Shown: one piece after another, positions 46,955 through 56,978 of the stretch
Numbering within the stretch: the stretch's first letter is position 1
Layout of the letters: every line of letters starts with the position of its first letter
NCBI GenBank assembly: GCA_003222245.1
Contig: QHVH01000033.1
Span: 24,790-88,789 of the forward strand
Direction: 5' to 3'
DNA: 64,000 bases
From: Blastocatellia bacterium AA13
Lineage (GTDB): Bacteria; Acidobacteriota; Blastocatellia; UBA7656
Notes under the pieces: model-generated
Told to the model about the DNA's origin: nothing
Databases searched by the model: none
The model's input: only the letters and a program-made list of their open reading frames with translations
Made by a program: the position numbers and the translations under genes

Positions 46955-49900
46955 TCATCCTTTCCTTAATACATCGAGCAGGGCTTTTCGCAGTTCGCTT
47001 CCTTTATAGGGCTTTATCATCACTCCCATAAAACCGTGTCTCCTGTAATCCGCCATTACGGGATCATTCGAGTAACCGCTCGAGACTATAGCCCTGACGC
47101 CCGGGTCGATCTCGATTAGTTTGTTTATCACTTCCTTTCCGCCCATGCCACCCGGAATGGTCAGATCGAGAATTACCGCGTCAAAGGGCATTCCGATATC
47201 CCTGGCTTTCTTGAATAAATCGAGCGCTTCCGCCCCGTCCCGGGCCGGCACGGTGTCGTAGCCGAGGTGTGTTAGTACCTGTTGCAGGAGCTCTCTGATT
47301 ATATCCTCGTCATCCATCACCAGAACGCGGCCGGTTTCGAGTCCGGCTCTTTCCGCGGGGATTTCCAATGGAATCGGATGGTGCGCCGACGCCGGCAGGT
47401 ATACTGATACAGAGGCGCCTTGTCCTTGCCTGGAGTGAACCGTTATCTGGCCGCCGTGGTTTTTAACTATCGAATAGGAAGTGGCGAGACCGAGGCCGCT
47501 GCCTTTCTGTTTGGTCGTGAAATAGGGATCAAATATTTTGTCGATGTGCTCTTCGGCTATGCCAATACCGTGATCGACGACGGTGATCTTCACATAGCGG
47601 CCCTGCTGTAGAAGCCTTCCGCTGCCGCGCTCATGCCCGAGCTCGACGTTCTCGGCGGTGATCATTATGGCGCCTCCTTGCGGCATGGCCTGCTGTCCGT
47701 TCAGCACCAGATTGTGAATTACCTGTCCTATCTGGCCTTCATCGATATCGAGCGCCCAGAGATCTCTTGGAAGAGCGTATTCACAGCGCAGATTTGAGCC
47801 GGTCAGGGCGAAACCCGAAGCCTCGCGCACGAGATCGCCTATGTATACCGTCCTCTTTATCGGAGCGCCGCCCTTTGAGAATGTCAGCAACTGTTGAGTC
47901 AAATCTCGAGCGCGCAGCGCGGCCTGTTCGGCGGCGTCGAGTCGGCTCAAGATATGATCCGCACCCTTGATGAGCGATTTCGCGAAGGACACATTGCCCA
48001 GGATCGAGGTGAGAATATTGTTAAAATCATGCGCGATTCCGCCAGCCAGCAGCCCCACGGATTCGAGCTTGCTCGCTCGCAGCATGTCTTCCTCGAGCTT
48101 CCTCGCTTCGGTCACGTCTCTGAGGACAAGCACGAAGCCGATCAAGTTTCCGTCCTGGCTGCGAATAGGCGCGGTCGTATCCGCGATGATCCGTTCGACG
48201 CCGTCCCTGGAAACGATGACGCTTTGATTCAATCTGCCGGAGCCGCCTCCGCGCAGAAGCCGTTCGACGGGATTCTCTTTGGCGCGGCGCTTCTTGAGCG
48301 TCCGCAGTCGCAAAATTTCGGCGATAGGCGTGCCGGTCGCCTCCTCCTGTGTCCAGCCGGTCATAACTTCGGCCACGCGGTTAAAGAGAACTACTTTGCC
48401 CGCTGTGTCGGTGGCGATAACGCCGTCGGCTATGGATTTGAGAGTGGTCGCGAGCCGCTCCTTTTCGGCCGCCAGCGCATCCGAAGCAAGCCTCAACTGC
48501 GTGATGTCGAACGCGGTCAATAGGACCGCGGGCTCACCTTCGAACTTAATCGAGGCTCCGCTCACGTTGAGCCAGCGCTCGCCGCCGTCCTTGCGCATGA
48601 TCTTCAAGTCGTAGCCGTTGAGCGGGCTCTCTCGCTTTTCGCGCGCTTTCGCATTGTTGATTGCAAACTCCCGATGACTCGGGTCGACCATGATGAAGAG
48701 ATCGCTTTCCAGCACCTCTTCTCGCGAATAACCGGATATTTGCTCAGCGGCCGAATTCACATAGAGAACTCGGTTGTCGCGGTAGATGTAGATTCCGGCC
48801 GACACGGTGTTCATCAGTGTTCTGAACAAGTGCTCGCTTTCACGAAGCGCTTCTTCGGTTCGTATGCGTTTGGTGACATCGCGCGCAATTCCGATGAGGC
48901 CGAGCACATTGCCTGCTGCATCTTTATACAGGCCTTTCGTCGCCTGAAAGATCTTCATCCGGCCGTTTATCTCGAGGTGTTCTTCGAAGGTGCGGGTTTC
49001 GCCGGTTTCGAACACGGTTTCGTCGCTGGCGCGAATGGCTTGCGTGGACTCGGGTGAAAAGACATCGGAATCGAGCCGTCCGATATGATAATCCGCATCC
49101 TTGCCGGAGACCGTTGCGCCCGCCTGGTTGATCATTAAATAGCGGCCCTGCCGATCCTTGACGAAAATAGCGTCGGTAGTGCCTTCGATGACCGCTCTCA
49201 ACAGGCCGTGACTGGTCTCGAGCGCTTGCTCCGCTTTCTTACTCTGGATGAACTGCGCCAACGTATCCGCTATTGAAACGAGGCTGCTGAGGATGCTCTC
49301 CGGAAGCGGTTGAGAGGTTAGCAGCGCCATCAGCCCAATCGATCGGCCTTCCGCGTGAAGGGGGAATCCCGCGAAATACCCTATCTCGACTTCGGTATGA
49401 GCCGTGAGAGCTCCGCCGATTGGAGTGGTCGAGTATGGCCCCTCCATCGAGTAGATATTGTCCAGCTCGCACTTGCCCAGTATCTCGTCGACTACCGCCG
49501 CGCTCATCGTATTCAACCGTCCAGCGGTGACCAGCGGAGTCAACGCAGCGGTCGCAGCCTCTCGCGTCCATACTCGTAGCAGGGGAAGCGTAAGCCGGTT
49601 CGCCAGACACTCACCGCATTTTCGCACGATGCTTTCCAGGCTATCCTTGCCGGTAACGTATGAGCTGATCTCGGCTATAAGCTCCGAGATTCGGGTCCGT
49701 TCCTTCAGCGCTCTGTCGACCCGCCGCCGGTCGGTGATGTCCTGTGCGTTTCCGAGAATATAGTGAGGTCTGCCCGCCTCCTTTTGAAGCGAGTTGTTGT
49801 AGGCGAAAAAGCGCTCTTCTCCCGAACGGGTAACGACCCGCATGACACCCTTGTAGTTACCGGTGGTTTGAATCGTATCCAGATAGTGCTGAAGCGTCGG

Positions 49901-51361
49901 CCTGGCCGCGGGCGCCAGCGCGTCCACGAGATTTCGCCCGACCAGTTCAGAGGGTTGATAACCGAGCAGCCGAGCCGCGGTCATATTGATCGACAGAAGC
50001 TTGCCGGTCAGATCGTGAGTGCATAAAAGGCCCTGGCTGTTCTCGACCAGAACGCGATAGCGATGCTCGCTTTGACGCAGAGCGTCGTCGGCCGCCTTGC
50101 GCTCGATCGCCATGGCCACCTGCCACGAAATCAGGAGAAGAATGTTCTTTTCTTCCGGACTGTATCGAAATCCTTCCGAGTAGCTTTGCACCGCCATTGC
50201 GCCGATGGTTCGGCTCTTGGCGATCAGCGGAACTCCGAGCCAGGTTGCGGGAGCCGAATCCATCAATTCGAGTCGGGCCGCCTTATCCGGCTCGTTTAGC
50301 TGTTCGAGGCTGCACTGAAGAGCTTCGCCGGTTTGAATCACCTGCCTCGCGTACTCTGTAGTCTCGGGTGTCGGAGCCTGACCGGTTTCGTGCCGCCAGT
50401 ATGGGAACGAGATGCTTTCGCCATTGGCATCCAGGAGGGCTATGACAAAGTTTCCCGCCGGCATCAGCCCGCCGACGATTTCATGAATAGCGGGAAAGAG
50501 CTCGTCCAGATTCTCAACCGAGCTAACCGCTTCGGCGATCCTGTAGATTGAGGATTGGACTCTCTCCGATCTCTTGCTTTCCGATATATCGACCATCACT
50601 CCGCGCAGTTTTGTCGGGACGCCGTTCGCTCCGGTGACCGTCACTATGTCGCGCAGCCAAACGACGCGTCCGTCTGAGGCGATCATTCGATATTCAATCT
50701 CGTGATCCTTGCACTGCGCGGTCATCTTGCTGCTGAAATCGACTACGAACTGCCGATCTTCGACGTGCGCCCGATCGCTCCAGAAGCTCGTATCGTTGAT
50801 CCAATTGTCGGTCGGAAATCCAAGCAATCGCTCCGCTTTCTTGCTGACGAACGTGAACGCGAGCGTTATGGGATCGGCTTCCCAGACTATGCCGTCCACG
50901 GCGTCGACCAGTTCTTCATATCTCGCTTGCGCCTCGCGAAGCCCCTCTTCAAGCCGCTTGCTCTTGGTGACGTCCATGTTCAAGCCGGCGATCCCGATTG
51001 TCTGTGCACCCGAGCGAACCGGCGCGACGACGGCCAGGTAGTCGCGCCACTCGCCGTTGACTTTATAAGCCGTCTCGGCTTGCACGGTTTCGCCTTCGGC
51101 CGCCCGCTTGTTCGTCTGCTGCCATTGCCGGAGGAGCCGCGGTGAGCCGGACGCCTCTTCAAGAGTGAGGCCGACGTGATCTCCCCATGTGGTTCGCGAT
51201 ATTGAGTTTTGAATCGTGTAGTGTCCGGAGGAATCCATTGCCCAGAGTTCGACCGGAAGGCTTTCGATCAGAGATCGCACGAAAGCTTCGGTGCTGTAAC
51301 CCTGATCGGGCATTTGAACCTCGGTTTGTGAGACGAAATCTGAATCGCGGCGCCTGCTCAT
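46955..51361 (-). CDS. Multi-PAS/GAF hybrid sensor histidine kinase with receiver domain
   Basis: 1468 residues with no transmembrane segment. Order, roughly: PAS 22-135, PAS 145-265, GAF 270-425, PAS 435-545, GAF 560-710, PAS 720-840, PAS 845-965, PAS 970-1090. A HisKA domain then carries the phospho-acceptor in GGIAHDFNNILTSILGN, followed by an HATPase with VIHNLVLNGQQAM (N box), VVDHGIGIAEE (G1) and KGSGLGLATSYSIVKNHGG (G2). A C-terminal receiver (VLVMDDEDIIRELLQQVL, VILDLTIPGGMGG) holds an acceptor Asp in the DLT loop. HDFNN kinases usually signal within the same protein or to a separate output. It is a soluble cytoplasmic sensor with six PAS inputs. It faces the Ser/Thr kinase gene across a 320-bp divergent region. 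Confidence 0.96.
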   Translation of the reverse strand: MSRRRDSDFVSQTEVQMPDQGYSTEAFVRSLIESLPVELWAMDSSGHYTIQNSISRTTWGDHVGLTLEEASGSPRLLRQWQQTNKRAAEGETVQAETAYKVNGEWRDYLAVVAPVRSGAQTIGIAGLNMDVTKSKRLEEGLREAQARYEELVDAVDGIVWEADPITLAFTFVSKKAERLLGFPTDNWINDTSFWSDRAHVEDRQFVVDFSSKMTAQCKDHEIEYRMIASDGRVVWLRDIVTVTGANGVPTKLRGVMVDISESKRSERVQSSIYRIAEAVSSVENLDELFPAIHEIVGGLMPAGNFVIALLDANGESISFPYWRHETGQAPTPETTEYARQVIQTGEALQCSLEQLNEPDKAARLELMDSAPATWLGVPLIAKSRTIGAMAVQSYSEGFRYSPEEKNILLLISWQVAMAIERKAADDALRQSEHRYRVLVENSQGLLCTHDLTGKLLSINMTAARLLGYQPSELVGRNLVDALAPAARPTLQHYLDTIQTTGNYKGVMRVVTRSGEERFFAYNNSLQKEAGRPHYILGNAQDITDRRRVDRALKERTRISELIAEISSYVTGKDSLESIVRKCGECLANRLTLPLLRVWTREAATAALTPLVTAGRLNTMSAAVVDEILGKCELDNIYSMEGPYSTTPIGGALTAHTEVEIGYFAGFPLHAEGRSIGLMALLTSQPLPESILSSLVSIADTLAQFIQSKKAEQALETSHGLLRAVIEGTTDAIFVKDRQGRYLMINQAGATVSGKDADYHIGRLDSDVFSPESTQAIRASDETVFETGETRTFEEHLEINGRMKIFQATKGLYKDAAGNVLGLIGIARDVTKRIRTEEALRESEHLFRTLMNTVSAGIYIYRDNRVLYVNSAAEQISGYSREEVLESDLFIMVDPSHREFAINNAKAREKRESPLNGYDLKIMRKDGGERWLNVSGASIKFEGEPAVLLTAFDITQLRLASDALAAEKERLATTLKSIADGVIATDTAGKVVLFNRVAEVMTGWTQEEATGTPIAEILRLRTLKKRRAKENPVERLLRGGGSGRLNQSVIVSRDGVERIIADTTAPIRSQDGNLIGFVLVLRDVTEARKLEEDMLRASKLESVGLLAGGIAHDFNNILTSILGNVSFAKSLIKGADHILSRLDAAEQAALRARDLTQQLLTFSKGGAPIKRTVYIGDLVREASGFALTGSNLRCEYALPRDLWALDIDEGQIGQVIHNLVLNGQQAMPQGGAIMITAENVELGHERGSGRLLQQGRYVKITVVDHGIGIAEEHIDKIFDPYFTTKQKGSGLGLATSYSIVKNHGGQITVHSRQGQGASVSVYLPASAHHPIPLEIPAERAGLETGRVLVMDDEDIIRELLQQVLTHLGYDTVPARDGAEALDLFKKARDIGMPFDAVILDLTIPGGMGGKEVINKLIEIDPGVRAIVSSGYSNDPVMADYRRHGFMGVMIKPYKGSELRKALLDVLRKG

Positions 51362-51586
51362 TCCTCATACCTCATGGGCCGTTGATCGGCTATGTGCTGC
51401 TATAGGGTCGAAAAAAACGAACGGTCGTGGTTGAAGGAATGCCGCGTTAGACGGGTTCGACGCGCATTGGAAAAAGCATCTAGTGCTCGGGGATATCGGT
51501 GAGATGAGCGTTTCGAGTTTCTTTCGGGCGCAGCCGTTTCCCGGGTTGCCGTTCAATACTACGTGTGTGTATGCAGCCGGTCAATA

Positions 51587-51611
51587 CTAACAATTCATGC
51601 TAACAATTCAT
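51587..51611 (+). repeat. Tandem 13-bp direct repeat in the divergent promoter region
   Basis: CTAACAATTCATG at 51,587-51,599 is followed immediately by CTAACAATTCATC (51,600-51,612). It lies just upstream of the candidate promoter of the Ser/Thr kinase and may be an operator. The rest of the 51,362-51,681 gap has no gene. Confidence 0.6.
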
Positions 51612-51616
51612 CTGCC

Positions 51617-51643
51617 TTGCTTGCCGTCTCACCAGTCTATAAT
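51617..51643 (+). promoter_or_regulatory. Candidate promoter of the Ser/Thr kinase gene
   Basis: A consensus TATAAT at 51,638-51,643 lies 38 bp before the ATG at 51,682. TTGCTT at 51,617-51,622 is a possible -35 with a short 15-bp spacer. The -10 match is the stronger part of the evidence. Confidence 0.5.
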
Positions 51644-51681
51644 GTTGTTATTCGGGTGATCGACGGAAACACACTCCTTTT

Positions 51682-54135
51682 ATGATAGGGCGCAGCATAC
51701 AACACTACCTTATTGCGGAGCAGATCGGCGTCGGAGGCATGGGCGAGGTTTATCGTGCCGAAGACACGCGGCTTGGCCGCAAGGTCGCCCTGAAATTTCT
51801 TCCGGCATCTTATCAATACGACGCCGATCGGCGAGCGCGCTTTATGAGAGAAGCCCGCGCCGCTTCAGCGCTGAGCTCTCCAAATATTGCGGCGATTTAC
51901 GACATAGGTGAACACGAGGGCACGAACTTCATCGTGATGGAATATGTCGAAGGCGATCTGCTCTCCTTCAAGATCGCAAGCGGCCAGTTAACCGTGCTGC
52001 AATCGGTCGACATTTGCATGCAGGTTGCCGACGCGCTTCACGAAGCTCATTCGCGAGGAATCGTGCACCGCGATGTAAAGAGCGCCAACATAATCGTGAC
52101 GGATCGCGGACTCGCTAAAGTGCTGGACTTCGGCATCGCCAAGATCAGTCCTATTGTCGCGAAGAACGACAACTATGATGAGGACGAGACTGAACCGCTC
52201 GGACAGGCGACAATAGCCGGTGTAGTGATGGGAACCGTCGCATACATGTCGCCCGAGCAGGCGCTCGGAAGACCCGTTGATCACCGCACGGACATCTTCT
52301 CGCTTGGGGCCGTGCTGTACGAGACCCTTACTTCGCGCTTGCCGTTCGAAGGCGACAGCACCACTGAAATAATAGATAAAATTGTTCATTCGGAGCCTCC
52401 GGCGGTCGCAAGATTCAATTATCAGGCGCCAAAAGAGGTCGATAGAATTCTCCGAAAGGGCCTCGAAAAAAATCCTAACTTCCGCTACCAAACCGTGCGC
52501 GAGATGTACATCGATCTTTACAATCTGCGCCGCGATCTTGAAGCGAGGGAACGTTCGGGGTCCAGCCGTCCGTTCGGCGACGACAGCGGGCCGACAGCCC
52601 TGCTGAACGGCGCTGAGGCCGAAACAGAACCCGCCGAGAGAGCGAGGCTGGCGAACGCGGTCGCCGTGCTGAATTTCGCTAACATCACAAGAGAGCCGGC
52701 GGACGAGTGGATCGGCTCGGGCATCGCCGAAACCGTCACCGCGGATCTGAAGAATATTCGAGGCATTTCCGTAATCGGCAGCGAGCGCGTTTACGAGATC
52801 CTCAACAGCCTCGGAAGACAGCGCGCGGTTGACGCGGACGAAAAACTCGCGATTGAGATAGGCAAGCGGCTTGGAGCTTCGTGGATCGTCACCGGCGGCT
52901 ATCAGCGCGTCGCCGAATCGATTCGAATTACCGCCCGCATAGTCGTGGTCGGAACCGGAGCTCTTATCAAAACCGTCAAGATCGACGGCAAAATGTCCGA
53001 GATATTCGAGCTCCAGGATCGGATCGTCTTTGAGCTTACTCAAGGACTGCATCTTGAAGTCGGCACCTCCGAGATCAGCGAGATCGAGCGCCGCGAAACC
53101 AAATCCGTCGAGGCTTACGAGAACTTTTCGCGGGGCATGATCGACGTGCGCCGGGGCAGCCGCGCCTCACTCGATCGCGCCATCGAGAAATTCGAAACGG
53201 CAACGGCCCTGGATCCCGGATACGCCCTTGCGTGGGCTGCCCTCGGAGCCGCATGCGATCTGAAGGGCTCGTATCTCAGCATTCCCGAGCTGTCATACAA
53301 GGCCATCGATTACGAGAAAAAGGCCATTGAGTTGAATCCGAAGCTCTCGCATGCGCATCTCTGGCTCGGTTCTTCATATACCGGCCTGGGCTTCTATGAT
53401 GCGGCGGTCGAATCTATCAAGGAAGCCATACGTCTCGAGCCTTCGAACGCGCAGGGCCATTCGGCTCTCGGCCGCGTATACTGGCTCGGCAAGGGGATGA
53501 TCGACGAAGGCATCACCGAGTTCGAACATGCCATAGCCCTGAATCCCGAAGCAGGCTACTCATTTTTGCAACTCGGATTTCTAAGAACTCTAAAGGGCGA
53601 TTACGAACGCGCCGAAAAAGTCTTGAGGCAGGCGATCGAGCTTCAGGAAAAGTACATATCCGGAAAAGAGGGACTTCAGATTGTCGGCGCGCACGCGCGG
53701 CTGGGATACGCTTACTACAGACAGGCGCGTTACCAGGAGGCGATCGAGGAATACCAGAAAGAGGTGGCCTTTCTATCATCCAGCGACCACGGCCTACGCG
53801 AACGCACGCTGATCGAGCTGAATCAGAAGATCGGAGCCGCTTTCTTGAGATTGGGCGATAACGCCGAAGCCGAGCGGCGCTTCGCGGCGGCGATTTCCGG
53901 ATTCGAAGAGCGGCTCGCCAAAGGCGCCGACGATCCGTTCACGAAGTACTATATAGCCGCTCTGTACTCCCTTCGAAATATGCCCGATCCCGCCGTTAAA
54001 TATTTCGAAGAGACTCTTGGCTTGATCGGCGCATTGAATCGCACTCGGGCAAGGATAGATCCCGATTTCGACAACATCCGTAAGGATGCAAGATTTATCG
54101 ACGTCCTCAACGCACCGCTCGCCGCGGGCCATTGA
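51682..54135 (+). CDS. Ser/Thr protein kinase with FlgO-like and TPR domains
   Basis: 817 residues. An N-terminal Hanks-type kinase (1-275) has the GVGGMGEVYRAEDTRLGRKV P-loop, VAIK-type Lys38, HRDVKSAN (Asp131), DFG (Asp149) and an MSPEQALG activation segment. After a linker (about 280-330), a FlgO/TolB-N-like domain (VAVLNFANITREPADEWIGS, then SGIAETVTADL, GASWIVTGGYQR, FELQDRIVFELTQGL) spans about 330-475. At least six TPR-type units follow (AWAALGAACDLKG, AHLWLGSSYTGLGFYDAAVE, AHSALGRVYW-like repeats, HARLGYAYYRQARYQEAIEE). No transmembrane helix is obvious, so it is probably cytoplasmic. This kinase-plus-TPR design is abundant in Acidobacteriota. Targets are unknown. Confidence 0.94.
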   Translation: MIGRSIQHYLIAEQIGVGGMGEVYRAEDTRLGRKVALKFLPASYQYDADRRARFMREARAASALSSPNIAAIYDIGEHEGTNFIVMEYVEGDLLSFKIASGQLTVLQSVDICMQVADALHEAHSRGIVHRDVKSANIIVTDRGLAKVLDFGIAKISPIVAKNDNYDEDETEPLGQATIAGVVMGTVAYMSPEQALGRPVDHRTDIFSLGAVLYETLTSRLPFEGDSTTEIIDKIVHSEPPAVARFNYQAPKEVDRILRKGLEKNPNFRYQTVREMYIDLYNLRRDLEARERSGSSRPFGDDSGPTALLNGAEAETEPAERARLANAVAVLNFANITREPADEWIGSGIAETVTADLKNIRGISVIGSERVYEILNSLGRQRAVDADEKLAIEIGKRLGASWIVTGGYQRVAESIRITARIVVVGTGALIKTVKIDGKMSEIFELQDRIVFELTQGLHLEVGTSEISEIERRETKSVEAYENFSRGMIDVRRGSRASLDRAIEKFETATALDPGYALAWAALGAACDLKGSYLSIPELSYKAIDYEKKAIELNPKLSHAHLWLGSSYTGLGFYDAAVESIKEAIRLEPSNAQGHSALGRVYWLGKGMIDEGITEFEHAIALNPEAGYSFLQLGFLRTLKGDYERAEKVLRQAIELQEKYISGKEGLQIVGAHARLGYAYYRQARYQEAIEEYQKEVAFLSSSDHGLRERTLIELNQKIGAAFLRLGDNAEAERRFAAAISGFEERLAKGADDPFTKYYIAALYSLRNMPDPAVKYFEETLGLIGALNRTRARIDPDFDNIRKDARFIDVLNAPLAAGH

Positions 54136-54218
54136 TCTAATCGCATACTTCATTCGTATGGCGCCGCTGCCGACTCCATTAATATGCGGCCGTGTGTTTG
54201 AATTGGCCGATAATTACG

Positions 54219-54698
54219 ATGGCGACTCCGAAAAAAAACAAGCCGCCGCAAAAGCCAGCGGGAGCCGCCTTCGACAAGATATTCGAGAGAATATATAAGC
54301 TCGTGTTGAAAATTCCGCGCGGCCGCGTGATGACGTACGGGCAGATAGCGCGGTTGCTCGAAGACCGGTACAGCCCTCGACTCGTTGGTTGGGCGATGCA
54401 TGCTACTCCCAAAGATGGACGCAATATTCCGTGGCATCGCGTTATAAACTCTCGCGGAGCGGTTTCCACCGGCAAGGTTCTCCTTCACGAGCCGGATCTA
54501 CAGAGGCTTATGCTCGAAGCCGAAGGCGTCGTATTCAACGAGCGAGGATGTTGTGATCTCTCGGAATATCAGTGGTCGCCGAGACGCCGTCCCAATAAAC
54601 TCCTGAAGGACGTATTCGAGCGATCCGCTAAAAAGGCCGCTAACCGCAAAGCCGGCGGGAAACAAAAGGCAATGCAAAAAAAAACAAGGAAAAAGTAG
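54219..54698 (+). CDS. Alkyltransferase-like (ATL) DNA-lesion-binding protein
   Basis: 159 residues from the ATG at 54,219; an in-frame GTG nine codons earlier is possible but lacks a ribosome site. The core is the C-terminal DNA-binding domain of O6-alkylguanine-DNA alkyltransferases: VLKIPRGRVMTYGQIARLL, VGWAMHATPKDGRNIPWHRV and INSRGAVSTGK. The reactive Cys of PCHRV is replaced by Trp72 (PWHRV), the defining change of ATL proteins. These bind O6-alkylguanine but cannot transfer the alkyl group and instead flag lesions for nucleotide-excision repair. The tail (from about 130) is highly basic. The next gene starts immediately after its stop. Confidence 0.9.
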   Translation: MATPKKNKPPQKPAGAAFDKIFERIYKLVLKIPRGRVMTYGQIARLLEDRYSPRLVGWAMHATPKDGRNIPWHRVINSRGAVSTGKVLLHEPDLQRLMLEAEGVVFNERGCCDLSEYQWSPRRRPNKLLKDVFERSAKKAANRKAGGKQKAMQKKTRKK

Positions 54699-55109
54699 AT
54701 GACGATAACAGCCGAACAAGAGCTCGCCATAAGGAAGAAATTCGAGACGAATCCGTTTCCGAAAATGCTCGGGTTCGAAATCGAGACTCTTGAGTCCGAG
54801 CGAGCCGTGCTGGGTGTAACGGTTCGAAAGGAGTTGCTTCAGTTGGCCGGAGTGATGCACGGAGGCGCGATCGCAAGCCTGATTGATACCGCTGTCGCCT
54901 TTGCCATCGCCAGCGTTTCGGGCCCAGGGGAGAGGTTCACCACCGTCGAAATGAAGGTCAACTATCTCTCCTCTATCAGCGAAGGCCGCATAACCGCCGA
55001 CGCGAAGCTCATTCGGAACGGCCGCCGCATAATTGTGGCCGAATGCGACGTCAACGATGCCTCGGGCCGACTGGCCGCGAAAGGACTTCTCACCTACATC
55101 CGACTCTAA
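54699..55109 (+). CDS. PaaI-type hotdog-fold thioesterase
   Basis: 136 residues. LGFEIETLESERAVLGVTVR, LAGVMHGGAIASLIDTAVAF (HGG and the catalytic Asp) and TTVEMKVNYLSSISEGRITA followed by LIRNGRRIIVAECDVND match the PaaI/YdiI hotdog family. It hydrolyses acyl- or aryl-CoA thioesters in the cytosol. The start codon follows the ATL stop directly with AAGGA upstream, so the genes are probably one transcript, although the functions are unrelated. Confidence 0.93.
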   Translation: MTITAEQELAIRKKFETNPFPKMLGFEIETLESERAVLGVTVRKELLQLAGVMHGGAIASLIDTAVAFAIASVSGPGERFTTVEMKVNYLSSISEGRITADAKLIRNGRRIIVAECDVNDASGRLAAKGLLTYIRL

Positions 55110-55211
55110 TCGCGGAAAAATGCATGTTCGCGGAAATCGCCATTTGAGCGAACCATATTCGGATCGATAGAATGGCAGGTCTCGTCATTCTCAAAGGTAC
55201 TTGCGATTGTT

Positions 55212-56957
55212 ATGTCACCATTGAAGCGGCTCATAGCGTATTTCAGAGCATACATCGGCAAGCTCATCTTCGGAGTGCTGTGCATTCTGCTAATGAATGC
55301 GGCGCGGCTCAGGGTGCCGAAGGTCCTTGGGAACGCGGTTGACGATTTGACGACGAACGGCGTCAGCCGCGCGGCGCTCCTTCAATACGGCGGACTTCTG
55401 ATAGGTATTGCGTTGGTACAGGGGGTGTTTCTTTTCTCGCAGCGGCGAATCCTGATCAATATGTCGCGGGACATTGAATATGACCTGCGCAATGATTTCT
55501 ACGAGCATCTGCAGAGGCTTCCGCTCGAGTTCTATCAAACTCACCGCACGGGCGATCTGATGGCCCGCGCGACGAACGATCTGTCCGCCGTGCGAATGGT
55601 GGTCGGACCCGCTTTGATGTATTCGATGAATACCGTGTTCGCGACCGTCCTCAGCATTCCCTTGATGGGAGCAATCAGTTGGCCCCTGACGCTTCTGGCA
55701 TTCCTATCGATGCCGCTCGTCGCCGGCGCTACTCACTTCTTTGCCAAGCGGATTCACGATAGGTTCGAGCAGGTGCAGGAATATTTCGGGGCCGTCTCCA
55801 GCCGCGCGCAGGAGTCCCTGTCAGGCGTGAGAGTCATAAGGGCGTACGCGCAGGAGAACGCGGAAATTGAGAGCTTCAAACAGATAAATCAGGAATTCGT
55901 CAACCGCAACATGAGGCTCATTCGGCTCTCCGCGGTCTTTCATCCGATCTTGCAGTTTTTCATCGGGCTCGGCTTCATCGCGGTGCTCTGGTACGGCGGC
56001 AGCCTCGTCATCAGCGGAAAGATAACGACTGGCCAGTTCGTACAATTCACATTCTATCTGGGGTATCTGGTTTGGCCGATGATTGCGCTCGGATGGGTCA
56101 TAAATCTCTTTCAACGCGCGATGGCTTCCATGGGGCGCTTGAATCATATTATGTCGATCGAGCCGGCGATTAAGGATTCAGCGGCTGTTCGCAAGGTCGA
56201 TCGAATCAACGGTGAGATAGAATTTCGAGGCCTGACCTTTCGCTACGATGGCGCCGCGGAACCTTCATTGAAGGACATAAACCTGAGAATACTTCCGGGT
56301 CGGACGGTGGCCTTCGTGGGAGCGGTCGGAGCGGGTAAGACGACGCTGGTAAACCTGGCGCCGCGGCTCCTCGATGCTCCGTATGGACAGGTCCTGATCG
56401 ATGGAATCCCAATTTCGGATCTCCCTCTCAAGCTTCTCAGGTCATCCATAGGGTACGTTCCACAGGAGACTTTTCTCTTCAGCGACACCATCACGAGGAA
56501 CATCGCCTTCGGAGTGTCCAACACTACCGCCGCCGAAGTGGAGCAGGCCGCGATAGAGGCCGGAATCGCGCAGGACATAAGTGAGTTTCCCAACGGCTAC
56601 GAGACGCTTGTGGGGGAACGCGGCATAACGCTCTCCGGAGGACAGAAGCAGCGCACGGCCATAGCGCGAGCGCTGATAAGGCGCCCTCCGATATTGATTC
56701 TTGATGACGCGTTGTCGTCGGTTGACACATATACCGAAGAGCAGATTCTGGGTCATCTCCGAAACATAATGCGCGACCGAACCAGCCTGCTCGTCTCGCA
56801 TCGCATATCCACGGTGAAGCACGCAGATCTGATAGTAGTTCTGGAAGGCGGCCGAATCGCCGAACAAGGAACTCACGAAGAACTAATTTCCCAGGGAGGT
56901 CTCTACGCCGAACTCTACGAAAAACAACTTCTCGAAGAAGAACTCGCCGCCAGCTAG
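55212..56957 (+). CDS. ABC exporter half-transporter, degenerate-site subunit (TM287-like)
   Basis: 581 residues: a six-helix type IV ABC transmembrane domain (1-320) with coupling-helix and exporter features (YDLRNDFYEHLQRLPLEFYQ, HRTGDLMARATNDLSAVR), then a nucleotide-binding domain with GAVGAGKTTL (Walker A), LSGGQKQRTAIARAL (signature) and LILDDALSSVD (Walker B). The residue after Walker B, normally the catalytic Glu, is Asp499. The H-loop is VSHRIS. One Asp-containing and one Glu-containing subunit is the pattern of heterodimeric exporters such as TM287/288 and BmrCD. The partner gene starts 21 bp downstream. Substrates could be lipids or drugs. Confidence 0.94.
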   Translation: MSPLKRLIAYFRAYIGKLIFGVLCILLMNAARLRVPKVLGNAVDDLTTNGVSRAALLQYGGLLIGIALVQGVFLFSQRRILINMSRDIEYDLRNDFYEHLQRLPLEFYQTHRTGDLMARATNDLSAVRMVVGPALMYSMNTVFATVLSIPLMGAISWPLTLLAFLSMPLVAGATHFFAKRIHDRFEQVQEYFGAVSSRAQESLSGVRVIRAYAQENAEIESFKQINQEFVNRNMRLIRLSAVFHPILQFFIGLGFIAVLWYGGSLVISGKITTGQFVQFTFYLGYLVWPMIALGWVINLFQRAMASMGRLNHIMSIEPAIKDSAAVRKVDRINGEIEFRGLTFRYDGAAEPSLKDINLRILPGRTVAFVGAVGAGKTTLVNLAPRLLDAPYGQVLIDGIPISDLPLKLLRSSIGYVPQETFLFSDTITRNIAFGVSNTTAAEVEQAAIEAGIAQDISEFPNGYETLVGERGITLSGGQKQRTAIARALIRRPPILILDDALSSVDTYTEEQILGHLRNIMRDRTSLLVSHRISTVKHADLIVVLEGGRIAEQGTHEELISQGGLYAELYEKQLLEEELAAS

Positions 56958-56978
56958 AAAAGAGAGGTCATTTAACTA

